DNA of 64,000 bases, taken from positions 129,204-193,203 of IMG/VR virus record IMGVR_UViG_3300036760_000193; one strand, given 5' to 3'. A program made the translations under genes and the position numbers. The notes under the pieces are model-generated. The model ran no database searches, had not been told where the DNA came from, and worked only from the letters and a program-made list of their open reading frames with translations. Shown piece after piece: positions 45,059-53,571 of this stretch. Source of the stretch: a virus. Numbering within the stretch: the first letter of the stretch is position 1; the number at the start of each line of letters is the position of its first letter.

Positions 45059-48000
45059 TCAGTCAGACCTTGGTTGCCCAAAGAACCACGTCACTTCGTA
45101 ACTTCCGATTGGCGGGGTCTGTGTAGGCTCCAGAAGGTCTAAGTTAATCTTCTGCTTTCTCTCTGTATCTTCAGGCTTAGGGTAATCCGTTGTTGACCTA
45201 TTCCAGTCATGGTAAACGTTTCCACCGCTACCATCACCACCAGGCAGGTCTTCTGCGTGTTGCTCGTCGTAAATTTGCTCCATTTCGTCGTCAGTATAGG
45301 TATTTGACAGGTTTCCAGCGTATTTATAAGTATTTATAATTTTATCTTGACTAGCTGACATCCTCTGTAATGCCAATTCAAGTAGGTCTCGAACTTTTTG
45401 GTAGTCTTTCAACTCCCCACCAATTGGGTCTGCAATGTCCAAATCCCCCATTAAAAACGTTTTTCCTTGAGCTTGTGGGAATAAATCCATTAAGTCCTCT
45501 ACTTGCCAGGTCTCCATTACAAAAATTATATCTGCCTGGGCTACATCCGCTTCTGTCACCTGTGTAGATGTGTGAAGCTGATAAGGTATATTTTTCTCTT
45601 TCAAAACCTGTTCTACAAATGGAGCCGTCTTACCCCCACTTGGAACGTATAGCCCACGCGAAACCACATTCAAATCAGGACGAATGCTACGTAAAATGTT
45701 TTCTGCCATAGGGCTACGGCAAGTGTTGCCAGAACATACAATAAGAACGTTCTTCACTGTCCCCACCGCAACTTTAGTTACATCTCGTTTAGATAGGCCA
45801 GCTGCCATAGCAGGTTCTTCATCCCGCCAATGTTGCTTGTGAACCCTGATGTAGTCCATAACTAATTTTCGGACAGGAGTAGACGCCCTTTGAAGTAGAT
45901 AATTCAGAGAATTTTTCTGGGCTTTCATATCCAATAGTTTTTTGAACCACTGATGCCATTCCTCAAATTTATCCAAAAGCTTTCCTGTATTGTGTCCTAA
46001 ATCATGGAAATGGTCTATCAATACAACAAGTTTCTGCAAATCTGTTGTATTTTGCATTTCATGGATTGTTCTGGCAACCTCCGCCCATAATGGTCCACCA
46101 TACTGATGCTTCCACGGAGCGAACTTAAAAATTTTATAAAAATCAAAAGCAGAATATTCACTAAAATTATCTGGAGCTTCATACCACGCCCCACCAGCAC
46201 CACCGACATATCTACCTTCACCAGCATGTTTCTGTAATCTAATCTTGCGACGAGATTCAAACTGAAATTGTAATTGCTTCTTCTGATTCTCTTGAAAATC
46301 TTTGTCTATGTCTAGCCCCTGTTCATAAGAAACTAGATTGTGACCATTATGTTCTCCGTCTTCAAGCGTATCAGCTGCATCCAAAGACCCAAGCGCGTCA
46401 TCTTGGATTATCTTTGGAACAACAAATTTATGGTCGTCTGTACAATAAAATGCTTCTTCTTTTAGAGCCTTAGCCAAAACATCATCGTAACATGAGTCAC
46501 AATATGTACTTTCATTAAAAGAATACGCACTGTCATCATCCAATCCTTCACTACAATTCTCACAAGAATAAGGGTATTCATATTCATCTTCTCTATCAGG
46601 ATCGCCAGAATAATTTCCCGAATATCCAGAATCATGATATTCGTAATATGGCTTTAATTCCTCTGGAAAGTCATCTTCTGGTATTCCCTTAACCCATTGT
46701 GTAGTTTCTGCTTCATCTTTTAATTCAAACATCCCACGACGAATATATTCTTCACGCAAAGATAGAACGATATTTTGAAAAATCCTAAATCCATCATAAT
46801 GTTCTGGGTCAACATTTTTTCCAGAAATTTCTTCTGGTGGTAGTAGGGACATCAAATAAAAATCAACTACATCTTGTTGCTCTACAGCTTCTTTTTGTAA
46901 ACTACCACGTCGATTAAAAGTCCTGCGTACTTCTTGTTGTAAGGATTTGAACGGCCACATTACTTCAGCATAGTTATCACTTAAGTCCGCAACTATAATA
47001 GGTTGACCATCTTCCATGAAAGTTGCTAAAGTATTGTCTATATAGGAAGGAAGATTCTTAATACTGGCAACTTCTACGCCCACCATGCCTCTTGCGCGAG
47101 AAGTGTCACCAATTCTAGCCCAGCCCTTTTCTAACATTTCACGGGCTACATCAAAATAATCTCTCTTTTTGGCATCAACAATTCCATATTGTTTTTGCAA
47201 TAAGGGGGCGTTTCTCAAAACCCACTCACCATGAGTTCTAGCTCCACCTTCTCTGGCATTATATGCTTTTCCATCAGGGGCTACCCAGAATCCAAATTGA
47301 GAAAATGCACGTTTAGAAAGAGGCATTTCAGCCTTGCCTTCTTCCATTAACATCTCATTTACTTCGTCTTCATTGCTGTAGTTCGGGCCGGTAGGCTTCT
47401 TCATGAACTTCCAAGGATATCTCGAATTCAAATTCTCATCATTGGTTCCCCATTCAAATGTGGTTGGCAAAGGCTTGAAAGGTTCCAAATCTTGGCTTTT
47501 GGATGATAAAGGCAACCCAACTGACTCTGGTTTTTGGTCTACTGGTTGTGGCGGTTCTGAAATAGGAATATCATTCTGTGGTTTATTCTTTTGTTCTAGG
47601 TCTTGCATAAATCTATTAACTTCGCGCTGCAAAGACTTGAATGGGTATTTTACAGTAGCCCAATCATTCTGATATACGTCTTCCACATGAATCATTGATC
47701 CATCTGTAGCAAATGACGCAAGAACATCTTCCACAATCGACGGAATGTTATGAATATCTAATGTTCTAATACCTACCTGAGAACCATGATAATCACCAAT
47801 ACGAGTCCAACCTCGTTCTATTAAAATAGAATTGATGTCGAATGATTCCTCACTAGATAAATCTTTTGGGAGACTAATTTTATACTTCTGCCGTAACATG
47901 GTTCTATTGTTCTCAATCCATTCAGCATGAGTAATATCTTTGCCTGTTTCTTTACCACGAACTTCATAAACTTGTTTATCTGGGGCAATCCACCAGGCAT

Positions 48001-51000
48001 GAGCACTGAAAGCAGTTGTTTCAAAATTAGCATGTTTAGAAAGACCTAGAGTCGCTACTTGTTTCTGTCGTAATGGGTGCAGAAATTCATTAACAGCCTG
48101 TTGTAAAGAAGGAAATGGATCGGTGACAACTATAAATACAGAAGTTAAATCTTCAACTCCAATCTGATGTGGGTCTTCATTTGGATCAAAAAATTTGTCA
48201 ATTATATTGTCAGCAACTGAGGGTAAATTATGTAGGTCTTTTACCTCAATACAAAATTGAAATCCACCCATATCATTAGTGACTCTGACCCACCCAGCTT
48301 CTAACATACCAGGAATTATATTCCAAGCATCTTGCAGTAATAAATGACTGTCATATATATCAACAAATTTTGCAAGACGTGGGTCTTTGGAGTGTGTCTG
48401 AATCCAACCTGGATGTGTCTCACCCTTTAATGGTATAAACTCACCATCTGGGGCTACCCAGTATTTTTGATCTAACATAGCTTGTTTAGACTGAACTTCC
48501 CCAGTTCCACCTGTGGGAATCTCTTGAAAATTCTTCAAATCAAAAATAGAAATCTGATTGTGCTTTTTACCAAGTTCTATAGCTTTCTCACGATCTGAGA
48601 TCGTTAAAGAGATGTCCAAATAGTATTTGCCGCCATTATTCCAAATTCCAAGACTATTATCTGGACTTTGTAATAAATCAGCTTTACTCTGAATATAATT
48701 ATTCAAATCTTGAATGGTTGGTTCGTGATCTAAAACAACTGAATGCTCTGGGTATATAGAAACAGCATAGTTTTCAGTCCCAGATAAATTGCCCTTTGAA
48801 AAATTCCATGTGGCACCGCCAGTTTCTCTAACCAACTTAATAATATCTGGTAATACGTCAGCATGTTTCAATAACACTGCAACACGCTGTTCCCGCTGTT
48901 TAGGCTTATTATCTAAACGATGGCGCAACTCATACACTATCTTCTCTTGGATATTTCCAATTGGATCGTCAACCAAGGCATTATTTCCGCTGTAATCATT
49001 AAACCATACACCTTTCTGAATGTTAGGATCAAAGAACTGTTCAACAAAAGGTTCCACAGAAGCTGGCATTTTATTAATATCCCAAACTGTTACCATAAAT
49101 TGTACACTACTATCACCAATTGTAACTCTTGCCCAGCCCTGCTCTTCAATCATATAATCATAAGCTTGATCTAGTAGATACTCACCATCTGGTGTACCTT
49201 CTGTTTCGTATAGTTTATCAAAACCCAGATCATGCCAATTATTTCTTATCCAATCAATATGAATACCATGTACTTTGAAATATTCTCCCTGGGGAGAAAT
49301 CCAATACTTAAAATCAAGAGCTTCTTTATTAAGAGACGCAGCCATAGGCGTTTGGCGTTGTATCATTTTCTTTCTTTGTAATTCCTTATTAACCGCTCTC
49401 TGTAATCCAGAATGCCAATTTGTAACTTCAACCCATGTTCCGTCAGCATCTTCCAAAGTTACAGGAGTATCCGCCCCCATTGTTGATAAAAGATGCGATT
49501 CGATAAAATCTGGTATGTCTTTAAGACTTAAAAGATGAACTCCAAGTTTACGATGATCGTCAGAAATACGTATCCATCCATGTTCAATTAATTGAGAAGT
49601 CGGATTTTCGTCTTCATACAAGTCGATATTGTATTGATCGTGTAGCATAGTTTCATTGGTCTTTGCCCAATCATCATGAGTTACACCTTCCCAATTAGAG
49701 TAACTGAAATTACCAAAATTATAAAATTTCCCATTTGGGTCGAGCCAACCACGGGCAGCACTGGCCGTCTTTTCTGTTGATGCAGTTTTATCTTCTTTGA
49801 AGAAATCTAAAATCTTCTGCCATATACCCTTGCGTGGTTTGTCAGCATGTTCTCCGCCTTCCCAAGTCTCTTCATCAGATACTGTGTCTGGGTCCAATGG
49901 TATTTCTACATCACTATCACCTTGCCAAGGATTATCAGGAGCTTGAACAATAGACGGCATGAAAGCAGCAGCTTTTTCTTCTGGTGCGTAAAGGTCTCTC
50001 AGTATTTGTCGTTTAATGTCTTTGGTTGGTATATGAACAGGACGTTCTCGTCCGCCTCTATCCATTATTGTAACATAACCATAACCTACTTTATCATTCA
50101 AATATTGGTTTAACCAATCAGGTATCATTTCTACATCCCACACCAATACTTTTGGTGGTGAAGATTGATCGTCTATAGCTATGTAACCTTTATTCAAATA
50201 TTCTTCATAGGCTTCTTGAGTTAATTCAAATTGGCCTGGATCAACAACATGTGGGGCGTCTCCTGGAGTAAACCAATGAAGTTTAGCTTTCTTTTCCATG
50301 AAATAAGCTACTATATTGACAGAAGAGGTCTTGTTTTTCATCTCTTCTCTGTCTCTCTTCATCCAATATTCATGTTCTGCGGCTCTATTCCAATAGTCTT
50401 CTGTGAGATTAATTACCTGATCTAGCTTCGTAAAAATACCCGTATTATCAGAGTATGAATAATCATGACCCATAGATCGAACTATTTCAGCGTGTTCAGC
50501 GGCAAAGGCATCCCATAAATAAATGTTCCCATTAACATCCATATAATAACGCACAGAAGGCTCTTCGCTTTCATTAAAACAAAGTTCTGCTTCATCCAAT
50601 GTCGGATTTTTGTAAACTTTTACAATTTTACCATGTCGTGGTACTTCAATAAGTGTAGCGGCCTTTCGTCTCTTATCAGTCTTGGAGTATCTGGCGTCTT
50701 CAAATTTATTTGCCATATCTCTTGCTACTTCAACAGTTTCTAAAAATCCAGAATTTGAATTTGCACGTCCAAAATTCAGCCCCAAATATGAAGCAGCAGC
50801 ATGATGTGTAAAGGAACTGGCGTTCCATATATATAAATCTCCATTATCTGTAGCTCCCCAACGAAGTTCCATATACGATGAATGAGTTAATAGTTCTTCG
50901 GCATCATCCGCAGTGGGATTCTTTGTAATAGCTCCCCAGTTATTTATCGGTATGACTTGATCTGACGCCTCTTTCTTATTTCCACCACCAAGAGTGATAA

Positions 51001-53140
51001 AAACAGGATCGCCGTCTTTGGGAGAGAATTTAACGGTGTCAAGTTCAAGTTCCAGACCGTCTAATATGTCCACACCAGCGTACTCTTTTCCAAGTCCGCT
51101 TTCCACGTATGCAACTGTGCAATGGGGATGATAGTCTGGTTGTTGATCTTCGTTATCTAATTCCGAAAGTTTCTTGTGAAGCCTATCAATATCTTCACTG
51201 TCTACCTCAATAAAAATGGCGTCCATATCGTTCTCAAAAACCTTAGTCTTCTTGAACTTTACTCTTACAGGCTTTTCATCTTTTAGAATCTTCTCTACAT
51301 CTTTTGAATCATTAGTAAGGAGGCCGAATAGAACGGTGATGTGTGATTCCAACTCTCTACCATATCTCTTTGTGTCATCATCATACAAATTCTCATTTGG
51401 TATGTTCTCTACGCTCCATTCCACGATCTTTTGGGCTATGTCTTTTGGTAAAACAAAGTGGGTAGAGGAATAATCGTACTCAACGTTGTGCTGCGCTGTT
51501 TTGGCTACCATACGTTGACGAACAATAGCTTGATTAACGGCGTTCTGCAAATTTGGAAAGGGGGAAGAAATTTCTACAGTTCCTACATTGTCTTCGACTT
51601 CAATATTTCCTCCCTTATAATTACTTGCTATAAAATCGTCTATATATTCTGGAATTTGTTTCTTATTAGAAAGTTCTATGTTGAATGAACTTGCATCTTC
51701 GTAGGAATCTCCAATACGTACCCAACCAGCGGCTATTAACTCGTAAAGTGACTTCTCTACATTTCTACGTGCCCAACCATCGTGTGTTTCTCCGTCATCT
51801 AATGGAATTACTTTACCTCTGGTGTCTATCCAAACACGAACATCACCGATAGAGGCTTTCTTTTTGGTTTTAGAATGTCCTATTGTGTCAACAACATCTT
51901 TCCAATCCGTAAATACAATGTTACGGTCGTCAATGTAATATTCTGCGATAGGTTTGCCAATAAAAATTTCATCATACGGAATGTCATGTTTCTTCATGAA
52001 TTCTCGTATTTCGTCTGCACCTTCTGGAGTATTTGCTCTGCCACTGTAAATTATAATATTCCAGCCTTCAGATTTCAGTTTATCAAAAGCCTCTTTGACT
52101 CCAGGCATTGGGTCTGATATTTCTCGATCTGGCGTATTCTCAGCAATGGTCTTATCAAAGTCGATCATCAACTTATTGTGATGATTGTCTTCCAAACCAG
52201 CTTTCTTAACAGGCTCTGTTACAATTTCTTTGATCTCAGGAATGACATCTTCTGTTACTTCAATGGTTTCCTCTGTCACTTCCAATAAATCTTTAAGCTG
52301 TGTAATGATGTAGAAATACCCAAACCGTTGAAGATACTTAAATTTAATCTCATCTTCAGACGTGGCATCGAACTCCTTTGTGTGCCGGATCTGAACCATC
52401 TTTGTTTTTATATCAATGAGTTCTTGGATTTCAGTCTCTATGTGTTCAAGTTTGGCATCTAACTTTTCTTTGAACAATTTCTTCGCTTTTGAATCCCAAG
52501 CCTTGATTGTCTCTTGAAGTTCTTCCACTTTAGAAATTTGACGTTTGATGTCTCCAAGGCTGATATCCAATTCTCCAGCCAACTTAGCGGCATCTTCAAC
52601 AAATTTAGGTTTGGACTCCTCGATGTCAAAATCCATACTAATTTTAACAGGGTCTTTTATCCACTTGTCCTCCTGTACGTCGTATATGCCAACGCGAGTA
52701 GTATCATCGGATGATTTGGGAGTTACAAAATAGAATTCAGCGGGGTGTTTGGTTCCTGGTAAAACAAAAGATGGGTCACTGAAGAATTCCTTTCTTAGAC
52801 CGTCTAAGAAATCTTCAGCTTCTTTGGCAGATGCTCCAGCTTTTTCTGATTCTATGAACTTAGGAAAGTCCACATATATATGAATATCACAATCCGAGGC
52901 GGATGTATATTGGTAGGTTGTTAAACTTCCAACGATATGAATGGATTTATACCAATCTTCAAAATGCTTAAGACCAGCGTTTTCGAGGTTTTGATTTAGG
53001 CGGGATAGGATAGCTTCTTTGTGTTTGGGCAGAAGCTGTCCATCACTGTCCCAGACATTAGGGTCAAGGCCAGGGTGTGGATAATCGAGTATTGATGAAA
53101 ATTTATGAAACACATTGTTGGTTCTTGTTGAAATATTCAT
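45059..53140 (-). CDS. Giant polyvalent polyprotein: NTase, HAD, 2H, zinc ribbon, LMW phosphatase
   Basis: A 2693-residue multi-enzyme protein. Domains in order: polymerase-beta-type nucleotidyltransferase (about 60-175; GS at 71-72, D83-x-D85); HAD phosphatase (323-422; D327-F-D329-K-T331, YSGR at 365-368, DD at 404-405); 2H phosphoesterase (556-720; H600-I-T602 and H673-C-T675); a duplicated NPT-x-x-E-A-E/WDA module (738-915); a module ending EIPTGGTG (1417-1547); zinc ribbon (C2193, C2196, C2214, C2217); a module with YGGPLW and IDHFHDLGHNTG (2305-2445); LMW tyrosine phosphatase (2463-2597; C2469-x5-R2475, D2571). Six copies of another module are interspersed. Linkers carry hydrophobic-x-K-x-A sites. 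This matches polyvalent proteins, which phages package and inject. Its ATG lies 38 bases inside the upstream HNH gene. Confidence 0.88.
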   Translation of the reverse strand: MNISTRTNNVFHKFSSILDYPHPGLDPNVWDSDGQLLPKHKEAILSRLNQNLENAGLKHFEDWYKSIHIVGSLTTYQYTSASDCDIHIYVDFPKFIESEKAGASAKEAEDFLDGLRKEFFSDPSFVLPGTKHPAEFYFVTPKSSDDTTRVGIYDVQEDKWIKDPVKISMDFDIEESKPKFVEDAAKLAGELDISLGDIKRQISKVEELQETIKAWDSKAKKLFKEKLDAKLEHIETEIQELIDIKTKMVQIRHTKEFDATSEDEIKFKYLQRFGYFYIITQLKDLLEVTEETIEVTEDVIPEIKEIVTEPVKKAGLEDNHHNKLMIDFDKTIAENTPDREISDPMPGVKEAFDKLKSEGWNIIIYSGRANTPEGADEIREFMKKHDIPYDEIFIGKPIAEYYIDDRNIVFTDWKDVVDTIGHSKTKKKASIGDVRVWIDTRGKVIPLDDGETHDGWARRNVEKSLYELIAAGWVRIGDSYEDASSFNIELSNKKQIPEYIDDFIASNYKGGNIEVEDNVGTVEISSPFPNLQNAVNQAIVRQRMVAKTAQHNVEYDYSSTHFVLPKDIAQKIVEWSVENIPNENLYDDDTKRYGRELESHITVLFGLLTNDSKDVEKILKDEKPVRVKFKKTKVFENDMDAIFIEVDSEDIDRLHKKLSELDNEDQQPDYHPHCTVAYVESGLGKEYAGVDILDGLELELDTVKFSPKDGDPVFITLGGGNKKEASDQVIPINNWGAITKNPTADDAEELLTHSSYMELRWGATDNGDLYIWNASSFTHHAAASYLGLNFGRANSNSGFLETVEVARDMANKFEDARYSKTDKRRKAATLIEVPRHGKIVKVYKNPTLDEAELCFNESEEPSVRYYMDVNGNIYLWDAFAAEHAEIVRSMGHDYSYSDNTGIFTKLDQVINLTEDYWNRAAEHEYWMKRDREEMKNKTSSVNIVAYFMEKKAKLHWFTPGDAPHVVDPGQFELTQEAYEEYLNKGYIAIDDQSSPPKVLVWDVEMIPDWLNQYLNDKVGYGYVTIMDRGGRERPVHIPTKDIKRQILRDLYAPEEKAAAFMPSIVQAPDNPWQGDSDVEIPLDPDTVSDEETWEGGEHADKPRKGIWQKILDFFKEDKTASTEKTASAARGWLDPNGKFYNFGNFSYSNWEGVTHDDWAKTNETMLHDQYNIDLYEDENPTSQLIEHGWIRISDDHRKLGVHLLSLKDIPDFIESHLLSTMGADTPVTLEDADGTWVEVTNWHSGLQRAVNKELQRKKMIQRQTPMAASLNKEALDFKYWISPQGEYFKVHGIHIDWIRNNWHDLGFDKLYETEGTPDGEYLLDQAYDYMIEEQGWARVTIGDSSVQFMVTVWDINKMPASVEPFVEQFFDPNIQKGVWFNDYSGNNALVDDPIGNIQEKIVYELRHRLDNKPKQREQRVAVLLKHADVLPDIIKLVRETGGATWNFSKGNLSGTENYAVSIYPEHSVVLDHEPTIQDLNNYIQSKADLLQSPDNSLGIWNNGGKYYLDISLTISDREKAIELGKKHNQISIFDLKNFQEIPTGGTGEVQSKQAMLDQKYWVAPDGEFIPLKGETHPGWIQTHSKDPRLAKFVDIYDSHLLLQDAWNIIPGMLEAGWVRVTNDMGGFQFCIEVKDLHNLPSVADNIIDKFFDPNEDPHQIGVEDLTSVFIVVTDPFPSLQQAVNEFLHPLRQKQVATLGLSKHANFETTAFSAHAWWIAPDKQVYEVRGKETGKDITHAEWIENNRTMLRQKYKISLPKDLSSEESFDINSILIERGWTRIGDYHGSQVGIRTLDIHNIPSIVEDVLASFATDGSMIHVEDVYQNDWATVKYPFKSLQREVNRFMQDLEQKNKPQNDIPISEPPQPVDQKPESVGLPLSSKSQDLEPFKPLPTTFEWGTNDENLNSRYPWKFMKKPTGPNYSNEDEVNEMLMEEGKAEMPLSKRAFSQFGFWVAPDGKAYNAREGGARTHGEWVLRNAPLLQKQYGIVDAKKRDYFDVAREMLEKGWARIGDTSRARGMVGVEVASIKNLPSYIDNTLATFMEDGQPIIVADLSDNYAEVMWPFKSLQQEVRRTFNRRGSLQKEAVEQQDVVDFYLMSLLPPEEISGKNVDPEHYDGFRIFQNIVLSLREEYIRRGMFELKDEAETTQWVKGIPEDDFPEELKPYYEYHDSGYSGNYSGDPDREDEYEYPYSCENCSEGLDDDSAYSFNESTYCDSCYDDVLAKALKEEAFYCTDDHKFVVPKIIQDDALGSLDAADTLEDGEHNGHNLVSYEQGLDIDKDFQENQKKQLQFQFESRRKIRLQKHAGEGRYVGGAGGAWYEAPDNFSEYSAFDFYKIFKFAPWKHQYGGPLWAEVARTIHEMQNTTDLQKLVVLIDHFHDLGHNTGKLLDKFEEWHQWFKKLLDMKAQKNSLNYLLQRASTPVRKLVMDYIRVHKQHWRDEEPAMAAGLSKRDVTKVAVGTVKNVLIVCSGNTCRSPMAENILRSIRPDLNVVSRGLYVPSGGKTAPFVEQVLKEKNIPYQLHTSTQVTEADVAQADIIFVMETWQVEDLMDLFPQAQGKTFLMGDLDIADPIGGELKDYQKVRDLLELALQRMSASQDKIINTYKYAGNLSNTYTDDEMEQIYDEQHAEDLPGGDGSGGNVYHDWNRSTTDYPKPEDTERKQKINLDLLEPTQTPPIGSYEVTWFFGQPRSD
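46913..47296 (-). repeat. Polyprotein THxxW module, copy 6
   Basis: Encodes residues 1949-2076, with FWVAPDGKAYN, RTHGEW, KGWARIGD and WPFKSLQQEV. The clearest copy of the repeated module. Confidence 0.8.
47597..48001 (-). repeat. Polyprotein THxxW module, copy 5
   Basis: Encodes residues 1714-1848, with AWWIAPDKQVYEV, ITHAEW, RGWTRIGD and YPFKSLQREV. Confidence 0.8.
48065..48472 (-). repeat. Polyprotein THxxW module, copy 4
   Basis: Encodes residues 1557-1692, with YWVAPDGEFIPLKG, ETHPGW, AGWVRV and DPFPSLQQAV. Confidence 0.8.
48911..49318 (-). repeat. Polyprotein THxxW module, copy 3 (divergent)
   Basis: Encodes residues 1275-1410, with YWISPQGEYFKVHG, HIDW and QGWARV. The histidine of the TH pair is kept as HIDW, and the SLQ end is degenerate. 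Confidence 0.65.
49355..49759 (-). repeat. Polyprotein THxxW module, copy 2
   Basis: Encodes residues 1128-1262, with GWLDPNGKFYNFG, VTHDDW, HGWIRISD and SGLQRAVN. Confidence 0.75.
50396..50614 (-). repeat. NPTxxEAE/WDA module, copy 2
   Basis: Encodes residues 843-915 (YKNPTLDEAELCF, then DVNGNIYLWDAFAAEH). Related to 50711-50929. This module resembles one I recall from other phage and prophage polyvalent proteins. Confidence 0.65.
50711..50929 (-). repeat. NPTxxEAE/WDA module, copy 1
   Basis: Encodes residues 738-810 (TKNPTADDAEELL, then TDNGDLYIWNASSFTHH). Related to 50396-50614. Confidence 0.65.
51506..51856 (-). repeat. Polyprotein THxxW module, copy 1
   Basis: Encodes residues 429-545, with VWIDTRGKVIPLDDG, ETHDGW, AGWVRIGD and SPFPNLQNAVN. 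It sits between the HAD and 2H enzyme domains. Confidence 0.75.
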
Positions 53141-53570
53141 GCGCCTTTTGATTGAACCCCTTATCTTCTAAAATTCCCAGGCGGACATTACAACGATAAC
53201 ATAACAATCCACGTACTGCCCCTGTTTGGTGGTTGTGATCCACGGCTAAAGAACTTTTAAGTTTTGATTGGGGCGTTCTACAAATAGAACATTTTCCCTG
53301 CTGACTCTTATAAAAACGCTTGTAATCTTCTATTGTAAATACAGACCCGTCTAAATTTCTAATGCCTTGAATTTTCCACGCCGCTTTACGTGCGGTTTCT
53401 CTATGTTTTTTAAGATTCTTCTTTTTGCATTTGTAAACAGATTCCTGAAGTTTTTCAGGATTTTCTTTACCCCATTTATGGCTGTGTTCTCGTCTGCATT
53501 CTTTACAAACTTTGTAAGAATCTCTACCTACTACAAATGTGTCATGTTTACGTTTACAGAATTGTTTCAT
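53103..53570 (-). CDS. Endonuclease VII-type HNH homing endonuclease
   Basis: 155 residues. N-terminal Cys set (C5, C22, C25), a basic helical middle, then C94-C97, catalytic D111-H112-N113-H114 and C124-C127. Its catalytic half is similar to the HNH protein at 44599-44994, so the two are paralogues. The stop codon lies 38 bases inside the giant polyprotein gene, whose start is embedded in this gene. Free-standing, with its ATG one base after the stop of the serine protease gene. Confidence 0.85.
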   Translation of the reverse strand: MKQFCKRKHDTFVVGRDSYKVCKECRREHSHKWGKENPEKLQESVYKCKKKNLKKHRETARKAAWKIQGIRNLDGSVFTIEDYKRFYKSQQGKCSICRTPQSKLKSSLAVDHNHQTGAVRGLLCYRCNVRLGILEDKGFNQKAHEYFNKNQQCVS

Positions 53571-53571
53571 T

